From Pseudomonadota bacterium (GTDB lineage Bacteria; Pseudomonadota; Gammaproteobacteria; Burkholderiales; Burkholderiaceae_C): a stretch of DNA of 34,089 nucleotides. Under the pieces are notes generated by a model. That model saw nothing but the letters and a program-made list of their open reading frames with translations, was not told where the DNA came from and did not search any database. Below, in pieces: positions 1 to 7,913 of this stretch. The stretch is from positions 1-34,089 of the forward strand of contig JAFEER010000107.1 of assembly GCA_018240985.1 (NCBI GenBank). Reading direction: 5' to 3'. Made by a program: the position numbers and the translations under genes. Each line of letters starts with the position of its first letter. The stretch's first letter is position 1.

Positions 1-1001
1 CCGTACCAGAACTGCTTGTCGGCGCCAAAGTTCATGCCGTGGCGCGTGGTCTCGTGGTAGGCGCGGGCATGCAGCCGGCCCCAGCCATACTGGCCCTGGT
101 AGCGCAGGTTGAACTGATGGCTGTCGTTGCGCGTCATGTCCATGCGCTGGTTCGGGTAGTTTTGGTAGGGGATGTCCTGCAGGCCCAGGCGCAGCTCCAC
201 CAGGTCGCTGCTGCCGCGCCAGGCCATGCTCAAGGCATGGTTGCGCGTCTTGTAGCTGCTCGAGCCCACCTCGTCGCCGCCCAGCCAATGCGTGGGCTTG
301 TCGCTGGCGGCCGGGCCGGCGGCCTTGAAGGCGCGTGCCGCCTTGTAGTTGTCGGCCTGGGCGGTGGAGCCGTCGTAGCGCAGGCTGAACTGCTCGCGCG
401 CGTAGGCGGCCGACAGGTGCGCGCCGATGGCGTCGCCGTTGCTGCGCCAGAAGGTACCGGCCTCGCCCGAGACGCGCGGCGCCTCGCCCGGTAGGGTGAA
501 GGCCGGTGGCGCGGACTCGACCTGGATGGTGGCGCCGATGCTGTCGCCGCCCACGCTGACCGGCGTGATGCCGGCAAACAGCCGGATGCTGCCGATGCGC
601 GTCGGGTCGATGTAGGACAGCGGCGGGTTCATGTGGTTGCCGCAGGCCGAGATGAGATCCATGCCGTCCACCTGAATGCGCAGCCGGTCGTCCGACAGGC
701 CATGCACGCTGGGCAGGCTGGACACGCCGCCGGTGCCGGTCAGGCTGACGCCGGGCAGGGTGCGCAGCAGGCTGGCGCTGTCGCTGGTGGCGGGGCGGGC
801 GGACTGAATCTGCTGCCGCGGCAGGTCGGCGGCACCCGTGGGCGCGTCATGGGTGTCGGTGACGGTGACGGCTTGCAGGGCGGCCTCCTGCTGGGCCGCG
901 GCCGCCAGGGGCAGGGCGGTCGCCAGCAGGGCCACCAGGGGCAGCAGGGCGCAGCCGTGCGTGCGGCCGCCGCCGCGAAGAATGCGGGTCTTGGAAGTCA
1001 T
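1..1001 (-). CDS. TonB-dependent copper receptor, OprC/NosA type (partial, N-terminal part)
   Basis: Outer-membrane TonB-dependent receptor, probably for copper ions. The frame opens at an ATG (999-1001) and runs off the left edge, giving 333 complete codons of a protein that would normally be about 650-700. Residues 1-37 form a signal peptide ending AAAAQ. The plug domain follows, with SLLRTLPGVS near 77-86 and VDGMDLISAC at 111-120. The strand-rich region after about 175 is the start of the barrel. C120 and M124 form a CxxxM motif, and H321-G-M323 forms an HxM motif. In OprC of Pseudomonas, a CxxxM plus HxM set at similar spacing binds copper, so copper is preferred over siderophores. No good ribosome-binding site is visible. 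The neighbour 84 bp upstream on the same strand is DUF2946, a family often found beside copper receptors, so the two are probably co-transcribed. Confidence 0.85.
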   Translation of the reverse strand, partial: MTSKTRILRGGGRTHGCALLPLVALLATALPLAAAAQQEAALQAVTVTDTHDAPTGAADLPRQQIQSARPATSDSASLLRTLPGVSLTGTGGVSSLPSVHGLSDDRLRIQVDGMDLISACGNHMNPPLSYIDPTRIGSIRLFAGITPVSVGGDSIGATIQVESAPPAFTLPGEAPRVSGEAGTFWRSNGDAIGAHLSAAYAREQFSLRYDGSTAQADNYKAARAFKAAGPAASDKPTHWLGGDEVGSSSYKTRNHALSMAWRGSSDLVELRLGLQDIPYQNYPNQRMDMTRNDSHQFNLRYQGQYGWGRLHARAYHETTRHGMNFGADKQFWY

Positions 1002-1085
1002 GTTTTAAAAACGGGAACTACGGGGCACAGGCCCGGGCACAGCCAAGCCCGGCGGGCTGGCTGCAACGCAACAAAAGCGGGGTCG

Positions 1086-1472
1086 TCAGGCCAGTGCGTG
1101 GGGCGGGCCCTGCGCCGGCGGGCGCAGCCGGTCGGGCTGGGGCGCGGGTGCGCCGTAGTGCCTGCTGGTGGCCAGGCCATGCGGCCCGGGCGGCAGCGCC
1201 AGGGCAGCGCTGCTGCTCGCCATGAAGCTGGCACCGGCAACGCCGCAGATGGGGCAATGCTGCATCGCGCCCATGGGCTCGTCGCCATCCTGGGGCCCCG
1301 AGCTGCCCTGGTCATGCGCCGAGCAAATGTCGGCATTGAACAGCGCCTGGGTGGCCATGTCGGCCCAATGCCGCGTGCTGGACTGCACCATGCACAGCTG
1401 CGCCAGCAGGGCGAGCATGGCGAGTACCATGCCCGGTCGGCGCAATGTGGAGAAAATGCTGCGGTGCGTCAC
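1086..1472 (-). CDS. DUF2946 family protein, putative exported metal-related protein
   Basis: A 128-residue protein starting at GTG (1470-1472). The N-terminus is basic, followed by a hydrophobic segment (about 14-30) that looks like a signal peptide or anchor. A conserved-looking HCPICG lies at 72-77, with C50 and H53 before it. The spacing of Cys and His suggests metal or haem contact, but this is not shown by sequence alone. The tail after about 95 is Pro/Ala-rich and low in complexity. The arrangement (signal segment, central CPxCG, receptor gene downstream on the same strand) matches the DUF2946 family, whose members frequently accompany TonB-dependent copper receptors. The function is unknown; a periplasmic copper-handling role is inference. 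It is divergent from the HAD gene, and both promoters must lie in or near about 50 bp. Confidence 0.75.
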   Translation of the reverse strand: MTHRSIFSTLRRPGMVLAMLALLAQLCMVQSSTRHWADMATQALFNADICSAHDQGSSGPQDGDEPMGAMQHCPICGVAGASFMASSSAALALPPGPHGLATSRHYGAPAPQPDRLRPPAQGPPHALA

Positions 1473-1523
1473 GGCGCGTGATTGTGTCGTAACCGCGACC
1501 CCGAGCCTTGCCCTGGATCAATT

Positions 1524-2228
1524 GTGGAAACAAGCCTTGACATAGCGCGCATCAGCGCCATCACCATCGACCTGGACGACACGCTGTGGCCCGTCTGGCC
1601 CGCCATTGCGCGCGCCGAGGCGGCGCTGGCCGGCTGGCTGGCGACTCATGCACCGGCCACGGCAACGCTGTTTGGCGATGCCCAGGCGCTGCGCGCCATC
1701 CGCGAGCGCATGAACGAGCTGCGGCCGGACTTGCGGCTGGACTTGAGCGCGCTGCGGCGCGAATCCATCCGCATGGCGCTCACCCAGGCCGGGGACGACC
1801 CGCGGCTGGCCGAGCCGGCGTTCGATTTCTTCTTTGCCGAGCGCCAGCGCGTGGATCTGTTTGACGATGCGCTGGAGACGCTGGAATTCCTGGCGGCGCG
1901 CTACCCTGTGGTGGCGCTGTCCAACGGCAATGCCGACGTGCAGCGCATCGGCATCGGCCGCTATTTCAAGGCCAGCCTGAGCGCCACGCTGCTCGGCGTG
2001 GCCAAGCCCGATGCGCGCATCTTCCACGCCGCAGCCCGGGTGGCGGGCGTGGACAGCAGCGCGGTGCTGCATGTCGGCGACGATGCGCTGCTGGACGCGC
2101 GTGGCGCGCTCGATGCCGGCATGCAGGCGGCGTGGCTGAACACGGCGGGCGCCGACTGGCCGCATGAGGGCGCAGCGCCGCACGCCACGCTGCCCAGCCT
2201 CAGCGCGCTGTGCCGGCTGCTGGCGTAG
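1524..2228 (+). CDS. HAD-superfamily hydrolase (YjjG-like phosphatase)
   Basis: Soluble haloacid-dehalogenase family phosphatase, 234 residues from the GTG at 1524. All four HAD motifs are present in this numbering: motif I DLDDT with nucleophile D16 and acid D18, motif II around S133 (LSNGNAD), motif III K161 (AKPDARIF), and motif IV D186/D187 (HVGDDALLDARGA). A helical cap lies between about 30 and 110. The substrate cannot be read from sequence; YjjG-type members act on nucleotides or small phosphorylated metabolites. The start is uncertain because the frame is open up to a TTG at 1482 and no clear ribosome-binding site favours either codon. GTG 1524 was chosen because family members begin only a few residues before the DxDxT motif. 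Its last 29 bases overlap the end of the convergent P-type ATPase gene. Confidence 0.85.
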   Translation: METSLDIARISAITIDLDDTLWPVWPAIARAEAALAGWLATHAPATATLFGDAQALRAIRERMNELRPDLRLDLSALRRESIRMALTQAGDDPRLAEPAFDFFFAERQRVDLFDDALETLEFLAARYPVVALSNGNADVQRIGIGRYFKASLSATLLGVAKPDARIFHAAARVAGVDSSAVLHVGDDALLDARGALDAGMQAAWLNTAGADWPHEGAAPHATLPSLSALCRLLA

Positions 2229-4947
2229 CACGGCGCTGGCGCCGCAGCACCCATTTCTCCAGCTCCGCCAGCGCGAACACCAGCGCGCCCGCGAGCAGCA
2301 CGCGCAGCCATTCGTCCAGCGCCAGGTCGGTGGAGCCGAACACCGCCTGCAGCCAGGGCGTATGCACGAAGGCCAGCTGCAGCAGCGCGCACACGGCGAT
2401 CGCCATCAGCACCTGGGGGTTGCCCAGCAGCCCTTCGCGCGAGAGCGCGCTGCGCAGGATGTGGCGGCTGTTGAGCAGGTAGAACATCTCGGCCGCGACC
2501 ACGGCGCAGACGGCCATGGTGCGTGCGGTTTCCAGGCTGGCGCCGCGCGAGAGCTCCCACAGGAACAGGCCCAATGAGGCGCAGGCCATGAGCAGCGACA
2601 CCATCACCACGCGCCACACGAACAGGCCCGAGAGCAGCGATTCGCGCGGGTCGCGCGGCGGGCGGTGCATCACGTCGCTCTCGGTCGGCTCGAAGGCCAG
2701 CGCCACGCCCAGCGTGGCCGAGGTGACGAGGTTGATCCACAGCACCTGCGTGGCGGTAAGCGGCAGCTGCAGCGCGAACAGGATGGCGAAGAACACCACC
2801 AGGGACTCGCCGCCGTTGGTGGGCAGCATGAACAGAATGAACTTGCGCACGTTGTCGTAGACGCCGCGGCCCTCGCGCACGGCCGCGCCCAGGGTGGCGA
2901 AGTTGTCGTCGGCCAGCACCATGTCGGCCGCGTCCTTGGCGGCCTCGGTGCCGTTCCTGCCCATGGCCACGCCCACGTCGGCGCGCTTCAGGGCCGGGGC
3001 GTCGTTCACGCCGTCGCCGGTCATGGCGACGACCTCGCCGCGCGCCTGCAGGGCCTGCACCAGGCGGATCTTGTGCTCGGGGCTGGCGCGGGCGAAGACA
3101 TCGATGGTGTCCACCACCTCCAGCAAGGTGGCGTCGTCCATCAGCTCGATCTCGGCGCCCGTCAGGGCCGGCCGGCCCAGGCCGATTCCGAGCTGGGCGC
3201 CGATGGCGCGCGCCGTCTCGCCGTGGTCGCCGGTGATCATCTTCACGCGCACACCCGCGGCGTGGCATTCGGCCACGGCGGCCATGGCCTCGGGGCGCGG
3301 CGGATCCATGCTGCCCAGGATGCCCAGCAGGGTGAAGCCGCCTTCCATGTCGTCCCACGACAGGGCGTGCTGCTGCGCCGGCACGCGCTTGACGGCGATG
3401 GCCAGCACGCGCAGGGCGCGCGCGGCGCAGTCGTTGGCGGCGCGGCGCCAGTAGTCATGGTCGAGCGGCGCGCGGCCCTCCTCGCCGTGCTGCACGCTGC
3501 CTTGCGTGCTGCACATGTCCAGCAGCCGCTCGGGCGCGCCCTTGACCAGGATGAGCGCCTGGCCCGCGTGGTCGTGGTGCAGCGTGGCCATGAAGCGGTG
3601 TTCGGACTCGAACGGGATCGCGTCGATGCGCGGCAGCGCCGTGTGCGTGGCGGCGCCATCCAGCCCGGCCTTGAGGGCGAAGGTCAGCAGCGCACCCTCG
3701 GTCGGGTCGCCGGTGAGCGTCCAGCCCTCGGCGCCTTGGTGCAGCGCCGAGTCGTTGCACAGCAGCGCCACGCGGGCCATGGACTGCAGCACCGGGTCGC
3801 CGGCGGGCGACGCGTGCATGCCGCCGACCTGAAAGCCGCCCTGCGGCGCGTAGCCGCTGCCCGTCACCCCGTACACGCGCTCGGCCGTCACCGCGCGCTG
3901 CACCGTCATCTCGTTGCAGGTGAGAGTGCCGGTCTTGTCCGAGCAGATCACCGTGACCGAGCCCAGCGTCTCCACCGCCGGCAGCTGCCGGATGATGGCG
4001 TGGTGCTGCGCCATGCGGCGCACGCCCAGCGCCAGCGTGATGGTCATGATGGCGGGCAGCCCCTCGGGGATGGCCGATGCGGCCAGCGCCACAGCCATCA
4101 TGAACATGTCGGCCGGCGCCTGCCCGCGCCAGAGCACGCCGATGGCGAAGGTGGCGGCCACGAACAGCAGGATGGCCGCCGCCAGCCAGCGGCTGAAGCG
4201 CGCCATCTGGCGCAGCAGCGGCGTGGTGCCCGGCTCCACCTGCGCCAGCAGCGCGCTGATGCGCCCCAGCTCGGTGCGCGCGCCGGTGGCGGCCACCGCG
4301 CCCACGGCCGTGCCCGCGGCCACCAGCGTGCCCGAATAGAGCATGCCGCGGCGGTCGCCCAGCGGCGCATCCTCGGCCACCGCGGCTTCGCTCTTGTCGC
4401 TGGGCACCGATTCGCCCGTGAGCACCGCCTCGTCGGCGCGCAGGCTCTTGGCCGAGAGGATGCGCAGGTCGGCCGGCACCTTGTCGCCCGAGGCCAGCAG
4501 CACGATGTCGCCCGGCACCAGCTGCTCGGCCGCGACCAGCTGCCGCTCGCCCGCGCGCAGCACCGTGGCCTGCGGCGAGAGCATGCGCCGGATCGCGTCC
4601 AGCGCCGACTCGGCCTTGCCCTCCTGCACGAAACCCAGGATGGCGTTGACGACCACCGCGCCCAGCAGCACGCCGGTGTCGATCCAGTGGCCCAGCGCGC
4701 CGGTGATGGCGGCCGAGGCCAGCATCACGTAGATCAGCACGTTGTGGAATTGCGCCAGCAGCCGCCGCCACGCGGGCCGGCGCGGCGGCGCGGGCAGGCG
4801 GTTGGGGCCGTGCCGGGCCAGGCGCTGGGCGGCCTCGGCATGGGGCAGGCCAACCTGCGCGTCGGTGGCCAGGTGTTCGGCAATGGCGCTTGCGGGCAGG
4901 GCGTGCCAGGGGGTGTCGCGGTGTTCGGTGGGAGTCGTCGTCGGCAT
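2200..4947 (-). CDS. P-type cation-transporting ATPase (P2 / Ca2+-ATPase-like)
   Basis: Inner-membrane cation pump of 915 residues, full length for P2-type ATPases. Order of parts: cation-ATPase N domain (about 12-60), M1-M2 (65-110), actuator domain with LTGES at 176-180, M3-M4 with the PEGLP ion-binding motif at 294-298, phosphorylation site DKTGTLT with D337, nucleotide-binding KGAPE near 469-473, hinge TGDGVNDAP at 643-651, then M5-M10. Compared with the calcium site of SERCA, N711 and E714 in M5 and N739 and T742 in M6 are kept, but the M6 aspartate equivalent is S743, so the transported ion is uncertain. Similar pumps of unclear specificity are common in Proteobacteria, and one in Pseudomonas is reported in the Anr regulon. 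No good ribosome-binding site is seen. An FNR/Anr-like box lies about 200 bp upstream. Confidence 0.9.
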   Translation of the reverse strand: MPTTTPTEHRDTPWHALPASAIAEHLATDAQVGLPHAEAAQRLARHGPNRLPAPPRRPAWRRLLAQFHNVLIYVMLASAAITGALGHWIDTGVLLGAVVVNAILGFVQEGKAESALDAIRRMLSPQATVLRAGERQLVAAEQLVPGDIVLLASGDKVPADLRILSAKSLRADEAVLTGESVPSDKSEAAVAEDAPLGDRRGMLYSGTLVAAGTAVGAVAATGARTELGRISALLAQVEPGTTPLLRQMARFSRWLAAAILLFVAATFAIGVLWRGQAPADMFMMAVALAASAIPEGLPAIMTITLALGVRRMAQHHAIIRQLPAVETLGSVTVICSDKTGTLTCNEMTVQRAVTAERVYGVTGSGYAPQGGFQVGGMHASPAGDPVLQSMARVALLCNDSALHQGAEGWTLTGDPTEGALLTFALKAGLDGAATHTALPRIDAIPFESEHRFMATLHHDHAGQALILVKGAPERLLDMCSTQGSVQHGEEGRAPLDHDYWRRAANDCAARALRVLAIAVKRVPAQQHALSWDDMEGGFTLLGILGSMDPPRPEAMAAVAECHAAGVRVKMITGDHGETARAIGAQLGIGLGRPALTGAEIELMDDATLLEVVDTIDVFARASPEHKIRLVQALQARGEVVAMTGDGVNDAPALKRADVGVAMGRNGTEAAKDAADMVLADDNFATLGAAVREGRGVYDNVRKFILFMLPTNGGESLVVFFAILFALQLPLTATQVLWINLVTSATLGVALAFEPTESDVMHRPPRDPRESLLSGLFVWRVVMVSLLMACASLGLFLWELSRGASLETARTMAVCAVVAAEMFYLLNSRHILRSALSREGLLGNPQVLMAIAVCALLQLAFVHTPWLQAVFGSTDLALDEWLRVLLAGALVFALAELEKWVLRRQRRATPAAGTAR

Positions 4948-5096
4948 TCAGGCGTGCGTACCCGGCGTTGTGCACACCAGGCTTCGCGGAGGGTGGAGGA
5001 TCGGTCTGGCCTAGTCTAGGAGGCAAGCATGCGCGGCTCGTGAATGTCCCAGCGCACAGGGCGGGAAACGACCGCTACCGACGGCTGAATACTATC

Positions 5097-5147
5097 GAAT
5101 AAATAGCTGCTTGTGCTTGCTGGATAAGCGCGATGCGCTATTTTGAT
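5097..5147. repeat. Comamonadaceae-type AGCTATCAAAA palindromic repeat, copy 1
   Basis: An imperfect palindrome in the 200-bp gap between the ATPase start and the alpha/beta hydrolase stop. One arm reads AATAGCTGCTTGTGCTTG, and a return arm ends GCGCTATTTTGAT. The same core (AATAGCTGC ... GCTATTTTGAT or its complement) recurs at 7821-7884, 9009-9062, 31211-31257 and 33541-33610. I see no other gene in 4948-5147. The right edge of the repeat supplies the TTGAT half of the FNR-like box at 5143-5156. Confidence 0.55.
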
Positions 5148-5156
5148 CTATGTCAA
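5143..5156 (-). promoter_or_regulatory. FNR/Anr-like binding box upstream of the P-type ATPase
   Basis: The + strand reads TTGATCTATGTCAA, a match to the TTGAY-N4-RTCAA consensus of FNR/Anr regulators. It overlaps the last codons of the alpha/beta hydrolase and lies 196 bp before the ATPase start. A weak -10-like TAGTAT occurs on the minus strand at 5089-5094. The downstream gene and box are consistent with anaerobic or low-oxygen induction of the ATPase, but half of the box coincides with the end of a repeat element, so chance is possible. Confidence 0.4.
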
Positions 5157-5954
5157 AAAATCACGCAGTGCAAGCAAAGTCTGATCCGGCGCCTCGGTCA
5201 TCTGGCTGTGGCCGACGGGCAGATGCGCCACCTGCACCGCCTTGCCGGCGGCACGCGCAGCCGTGATCAATCCCTGCGCGGCCTTTGGCGGCGTCATCTG
5301 ATCCTGCATGCCCAGCACGAACAGCACCGGGCATTGGATGGCGGCAATCGCCCGCTCGCCGCCCGCATAGCTGTCGCAGGCCACGAAGCCGCGGTGGAAC
5401 ACGTTGGCCTGCGGGTTGCTGCGCAGCACGCGCCGGCCCAGGGCCAGGCCCGCGCCATAGACCCAGAAGCCCGCGTCCAGCGGCGATACCAGGGTGCTGC
5501 GCGAGAACACGTTCACCATCTTCAGCGCCTTCTCGGGCGCGTTCAGCGCGGCCTCGATCAGCGCCGGCGAGACCTTCATCGGGAACGCCGTGCCCACCAG
5601 CGCCAGGTGGCTGGCGCGCGCGCCCAGGCGGGCCGCCGCCTCCAGCGCGATCAGCGAGCCCCAGCTGTGGCCCACCAGGGCCGCCCGCTGGATGCCCAGG
5701 GCGTCGAGCAGGGCGATGATGAAGTCGGCCGCCTGCTCCACGCTGGCGGGCGCCTCGCCGCCGCTTCTGCAGTGGCCCGGCAGATCCACGGCCAGCACGT
5801 TCCAGCCATGGTGCGCAAGGTAGCGGCTTTGCAGCGCCCAGACGCTGTGGTCGCACAGCACGCCGTGGATGAAGACGACGGTGGGCTGTGCGGGATTGAG
5901 CGGCTTGCCGGCGGTGTAGCAATAGGTTGGCGCGCCATGGACTGGTACCTGCAT
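5148..5954 (-). CDS. alpha/beta hydrolase fold protein
   Basis: A 268-residue cytoplasmic alpha/beta hydrolase without a signal peptide. It has the oxyanion-region HG at 30-31 (FIHGVLCDH), the nucleophile elbow GHSWGS with S97, a probable acid D218 (LGMQDQMTP) and a catalytic H249 (PVGHSQM). A lid of helices spans about 125-195. The substrate is unknown; the fold covers esterases, C-C bond hydrolases, haloperoxidases and others. The ATG at 5952-5954 overlaps the metY stop as TGATG, so translation is probably coupled and the start is secure, although the frame is open further upstream. It is not MetX: homoserine acetyltransferases are longer and have a different elbow. A role linked to sulfur amino-acid metabolism is suggested only by the neighbour. 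Confidence 0.85.
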   Translation of the reverse strand: MQVPVHGAPTYCYTAGKPLNPAQPTVVFIHGVLCDHSVWALQSRYLAHHGWNVLAVDLPGHCRSGGEAPASVEQAADFIIALLDALGIQRAALVGHSWGSLIALEAAARLGARASHLALVGTAFPMKVSPALIEAALNAPEKALKMVNVFSRSTLVSPLDAGFWVYGAGLALGRRVLRSNPQANVFHRGFVACDSYAGGERAIAAIQCPVLFVLGMQDQMTPPKAAQGLITAARAAGKAVQVAHLPVGHSQMTEAPDQTLLALRDFLT

Positions 5955-7255
5955 CACCCACCTGCCTTTTCTGCGGCCTTTAGGGCGCGCTTCAGGTCGT
6001 CGATCAGGTCGTCGGCATCTTCCAGGCCGATGGACAGGCGAATCGTGCCCTGGCCAATGCCAGCGGCGGCCAGCGCCTCGTCGGTCAGGCGGTGGTGCGT
6101 GGTGCTGGCCGGGTGGATCACCAGGCTGCGGCAATCGCCCACGTTGGCCAGGTGGGAAAAGAGCTTGAGCGCCTCGATGAAGGCCTTGCCCTGGGTGCGG
6201 CTGCCCGTGATGTCGAAGCTGAATACCGAGCCCGCACCGCGCGGCAGCAGCCGTTGCGCCAAGGCATGGCTGGGGTGCGATTCGAGCAGCGGATGGCCCA
6301 CGCGCGCGACGAACGGGTGGCTGGCGAGGAACTGCACCACGCGCTCGGTGTTGCGCATGTGGCGTTCCATGCGCAGCGGCAGGGTTTCGATGCCCTGCAG
6401 GATCAGCCAGGCGGTGTGCGGGCTCATGCAGGCGCCAAAGTCGCGCAGGCCCTCGCGCCGCGCGCGCAGCAGGAAGGCGCCGACGGTGCTTTCCTCGGCG
6501 AACACCATGTCGTGAAAGCCGTCGTAGGCCTGGGTCAGCTCCGGAAAGCGCCCTGAGGCCTGCCAGTCGAAGCTGCCGCCATCGACCAGCACGCCGCCGA
6601 TCACCGTGCCGTGGCCCGAGAGGAACTTGGTGGCCGAGTGGTAGACCAGGTCGGCGCCATGCTCAAACGGCTTGATGAGCCAGGGCGAGGTGAGGGTGGA
6701 ATCGACCAGCAGCGGCACGCCGGCCTCGTGGGCGATGCGCGCGACGGCGGGAATGTCCAGCACCTCCAGCCCGGGGTTGCCCACGGTTTCGCCAAACAGC
6801 AGCCGCGTGTTGGGCCGCACGGCGGCGCGCCAGCCGGCCAGGTCGCCCGGCTGCACGAAGGTAGTCTCGATGCCAAAGCGGCGCAGCGTGTAGGCCAGCA
6901 GGTTCTGCGAGCCGCCATACAGCGCCGTGCTGGCCACGATGTGCCCGCCCGCGCCCATCAGCGTGGCGACGGCCAGGTGCAGCGCCGCCTGGCCGCTGGC
7001 CGTGGCGATGGCGCCCACGCCGCCCTCCAGCGCCGCCACGCGCTGCTCCAGCACGGCGTTGGTGGGGTTGCTGATGCGGCTGTAGACATGGCCGGGGCGC
7101 TCCATGTTGAACAGCGACGCCGCATGGTCGCTGGATTGGAAGACGAACGAGGTCGTCAGGTGGATGGGCACGGCGCGCGCGCCGGTGGCGGGGTCGGGCT
7201 GCGCGCCCGCGTGCAGTGCGAGCGTGTCGAAGCCGGGGTCGGAATATCCGGGCAT
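5954..7255 (-). CDS. metY: O-acetylhomoserine sulfhydrylase (aminocarboxypropyltransferase)
   Basis: PLP-dependent enzyme of the Cys/Met metabolism family, 433 residues, which makes homocysteine from O-acetylhomoserine and sulfide in direct-sulfhydrylation methionine synthesis. The N-terminal DTLALHAG at 10-17 and the YSRISNPT block at 58-65 are typical. The PLP-binding lysine is K210 in [12 protein letters not shown], with aspartate D185 in the VDSTLTSPW segment. The length matches MetY (about 430) rather than MetB/MetZ (about 390), favouring O-acetylhomoserine as substrate. A good ribosome-binding site (GGGAGA) precedes the ATG. It is first in a two-gene unit with the alpha/beta hydrolase and divergent from the CBS gene across 109 bp. 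Confidence 0.92.
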   Translation of the reverse strand: MPGYSDPGFDTLALHAGAQPDPATGARAVPIHLTTSFVFQSSDHAASLFNMERPGHVYSRISNPTNAVLEQRVAALEGGVGAIATASGQAALHLAVATLMGAGGHIVASTALYGGSQNLLAYTLRRFGIETTFVQPGDLAGWRAAVRPNTRLLFGETVGNPGLEVLDIPAVARIAHEAGVPLLVDSTLTSPWLIKPFEHGADLVYHSATKFLSGHGTVIGGVLVDGGSFDWQASGRFPELTQAYDGFHDMVFAEESTVGAFLLRARREGLRDFGACMSPHTAWLILQGIETLPLRMERHMRNTERVVQFLASHPFVARVGHPLLESHPSHALAQRLLPRGAGSVFSFDITGSRTQGKAFIEALKLFSHLANVGDCRSLVIHPASTTHHRLTDEALAAAGIGQGTIRLSIGLEDADDLIDDLKRALKAAEKAGG

Positions 7256-7305
7256 TCAGGTCTCCCAGGTGGTGGATGGCGGTGAATCGGCGCCCGATTG
7301 TGGGC

Positions 7306-7311
7306 TATATT
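7306..7311 (+). promoter_or_regulatory. possible -10 box for the CBS-domain gene
   Basis: TATATT stands out in a GC-rich 109-bp divergent gap, 53 bp before the CBS start codon. No convincing -35 hexamer is found at 16-18 bp, so this may need an activator or may not be a promoter. Confidence 0.3.
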
Positions 7312-7364
7312 TCCTCGCAAGCGGCCTGCATGCAGAGCCCGCAGCACCATCCGGAGATACCCCC

Positions 7365-7820
7365 ATGAAAGTCAGCGACATCCTGCGCCTGAAAGGCAAC
7401 ACCCTCTACACCGTGCATCCCGACGAGCCGCTGGCGCGTGCCGTGGAAACCATGGCCGAGAAGGACATCGGCTCGCTGGTGGTGATGGAGCATGGCGACC
7501 TGGTCGGCATGCTGACCTTCCGCGAGGTGATTCAGCGCCTGGCGAAGAACGGCGGCGGCCTGGGCACCACCCTGGTGCGCACCGCCATGGACGACGCGCC
7601 TGTGACCTGCACGCTCGAGACCGACATGGACGAGGTGCGCCGCATGATGCTGGGCTGCCACGCGCGCTACATGCCGGTGATGGACAAGCGCATGCTGATG
7701 GGCGTGGTCAGCTTCTACGACGTGGCCAAGGCCGTGGTGGACAGCCAGAACTTCGAGAACAAGCTGCTCAAGGCCTACATCCGCGACTGGCCGCAGGAAG
7801 AAACGCCTCCGGCGAATTGA
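7365..7820 (+). CDS. tandem CBS-domain protein
   Basis: A small soluble protein of 151 residues made almost entirely of two CBS domains (about 1-62 and 70-135), which together form one Bateman module. Such modules bind adenosyl ligands (AMP, ATP, SAM). Typical pieces are MAEKDIGSLVVMEHGDLVGMLTFREV and, in the second repeat, ARYMPVMDKRMLMGVVSFYDVAK. There is no fused enzyme or transporter domain, so it probably acts as a stand-alone sensor or partner. The ATG at 7365 has GGAG 8-11 bases upstream, which fixes the start although the frame is open back to 7104. It is followed by a repeat-derived hairpin and then aroC. Confidence 0.88.
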   Translation: MKVSDILRLKGNTLYTVHPDEPLARAVETMAEKDIGSLVVMEHGDLVGMLTFREVIQRLAKNGGGLGTTLVRTAMDDAPVTCTLETDMDEVRRMMLGCHARYMPVMDKRMLMGVVSFYDVAKAVVDSQNFENKLLKAYIRDWPQEETPPAN

Positions 7821-7884
7821 GTTTTTTATCAAACCGGCTGCCAGCGCTTGCATATCAAGCGCTTGCAGCTATTTTTTTGATAGT
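7821..7884. repeat. Comamonadaceae-type AGCTATCAAAA palindromic repeat, copy 2
   Basis: A near-perfect palindrome between the CBS gene and aroC, the cleanest copy in the window. The outer arms are TTTTTTATCAAAC and ATTTTTTTGATAG, and the inner arms form the stem given under the terminator at 7837-7878. Confidence 0.65.
7837..7878 (+). terminator. repeat-borne intrinsic terminator after the CBS gene
   Basis: GCTGC-c-AGCGCTTG pairs with CAAGCGCT-t-GCAGC around a CATAT loop, with one mismatch, followed by TA and seven Ts. It begins 17 bases after the CBS stop codon. The palindromic nature of the repeat also gives an A-rich left flank, so it could stop transcription from both sides. Confidence 0.7.
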
Positions 7885-7913
7885 TGCAATGGCTCGGGGA
7901 TAATCACGCCCCT

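Noticed and set aside
2665-5019. Long open frame (784 codons) antisense to the P-type ATPase
   Set aside because: Its translation is Arg/His/Ala/Gly-rich with no domain, as expected for an antisense frame of a GC-rich gene. The opposite strand encodes a complete P-type ATPase with every motif.
5148-5954. Alpha/beta hydrolase as homoserine O-acetyltransferase (MetX), given its metY neighbour
   Set aside because: It is about 100 residues too short and has GHSWGS rather than the MetX nucleophile elbow.
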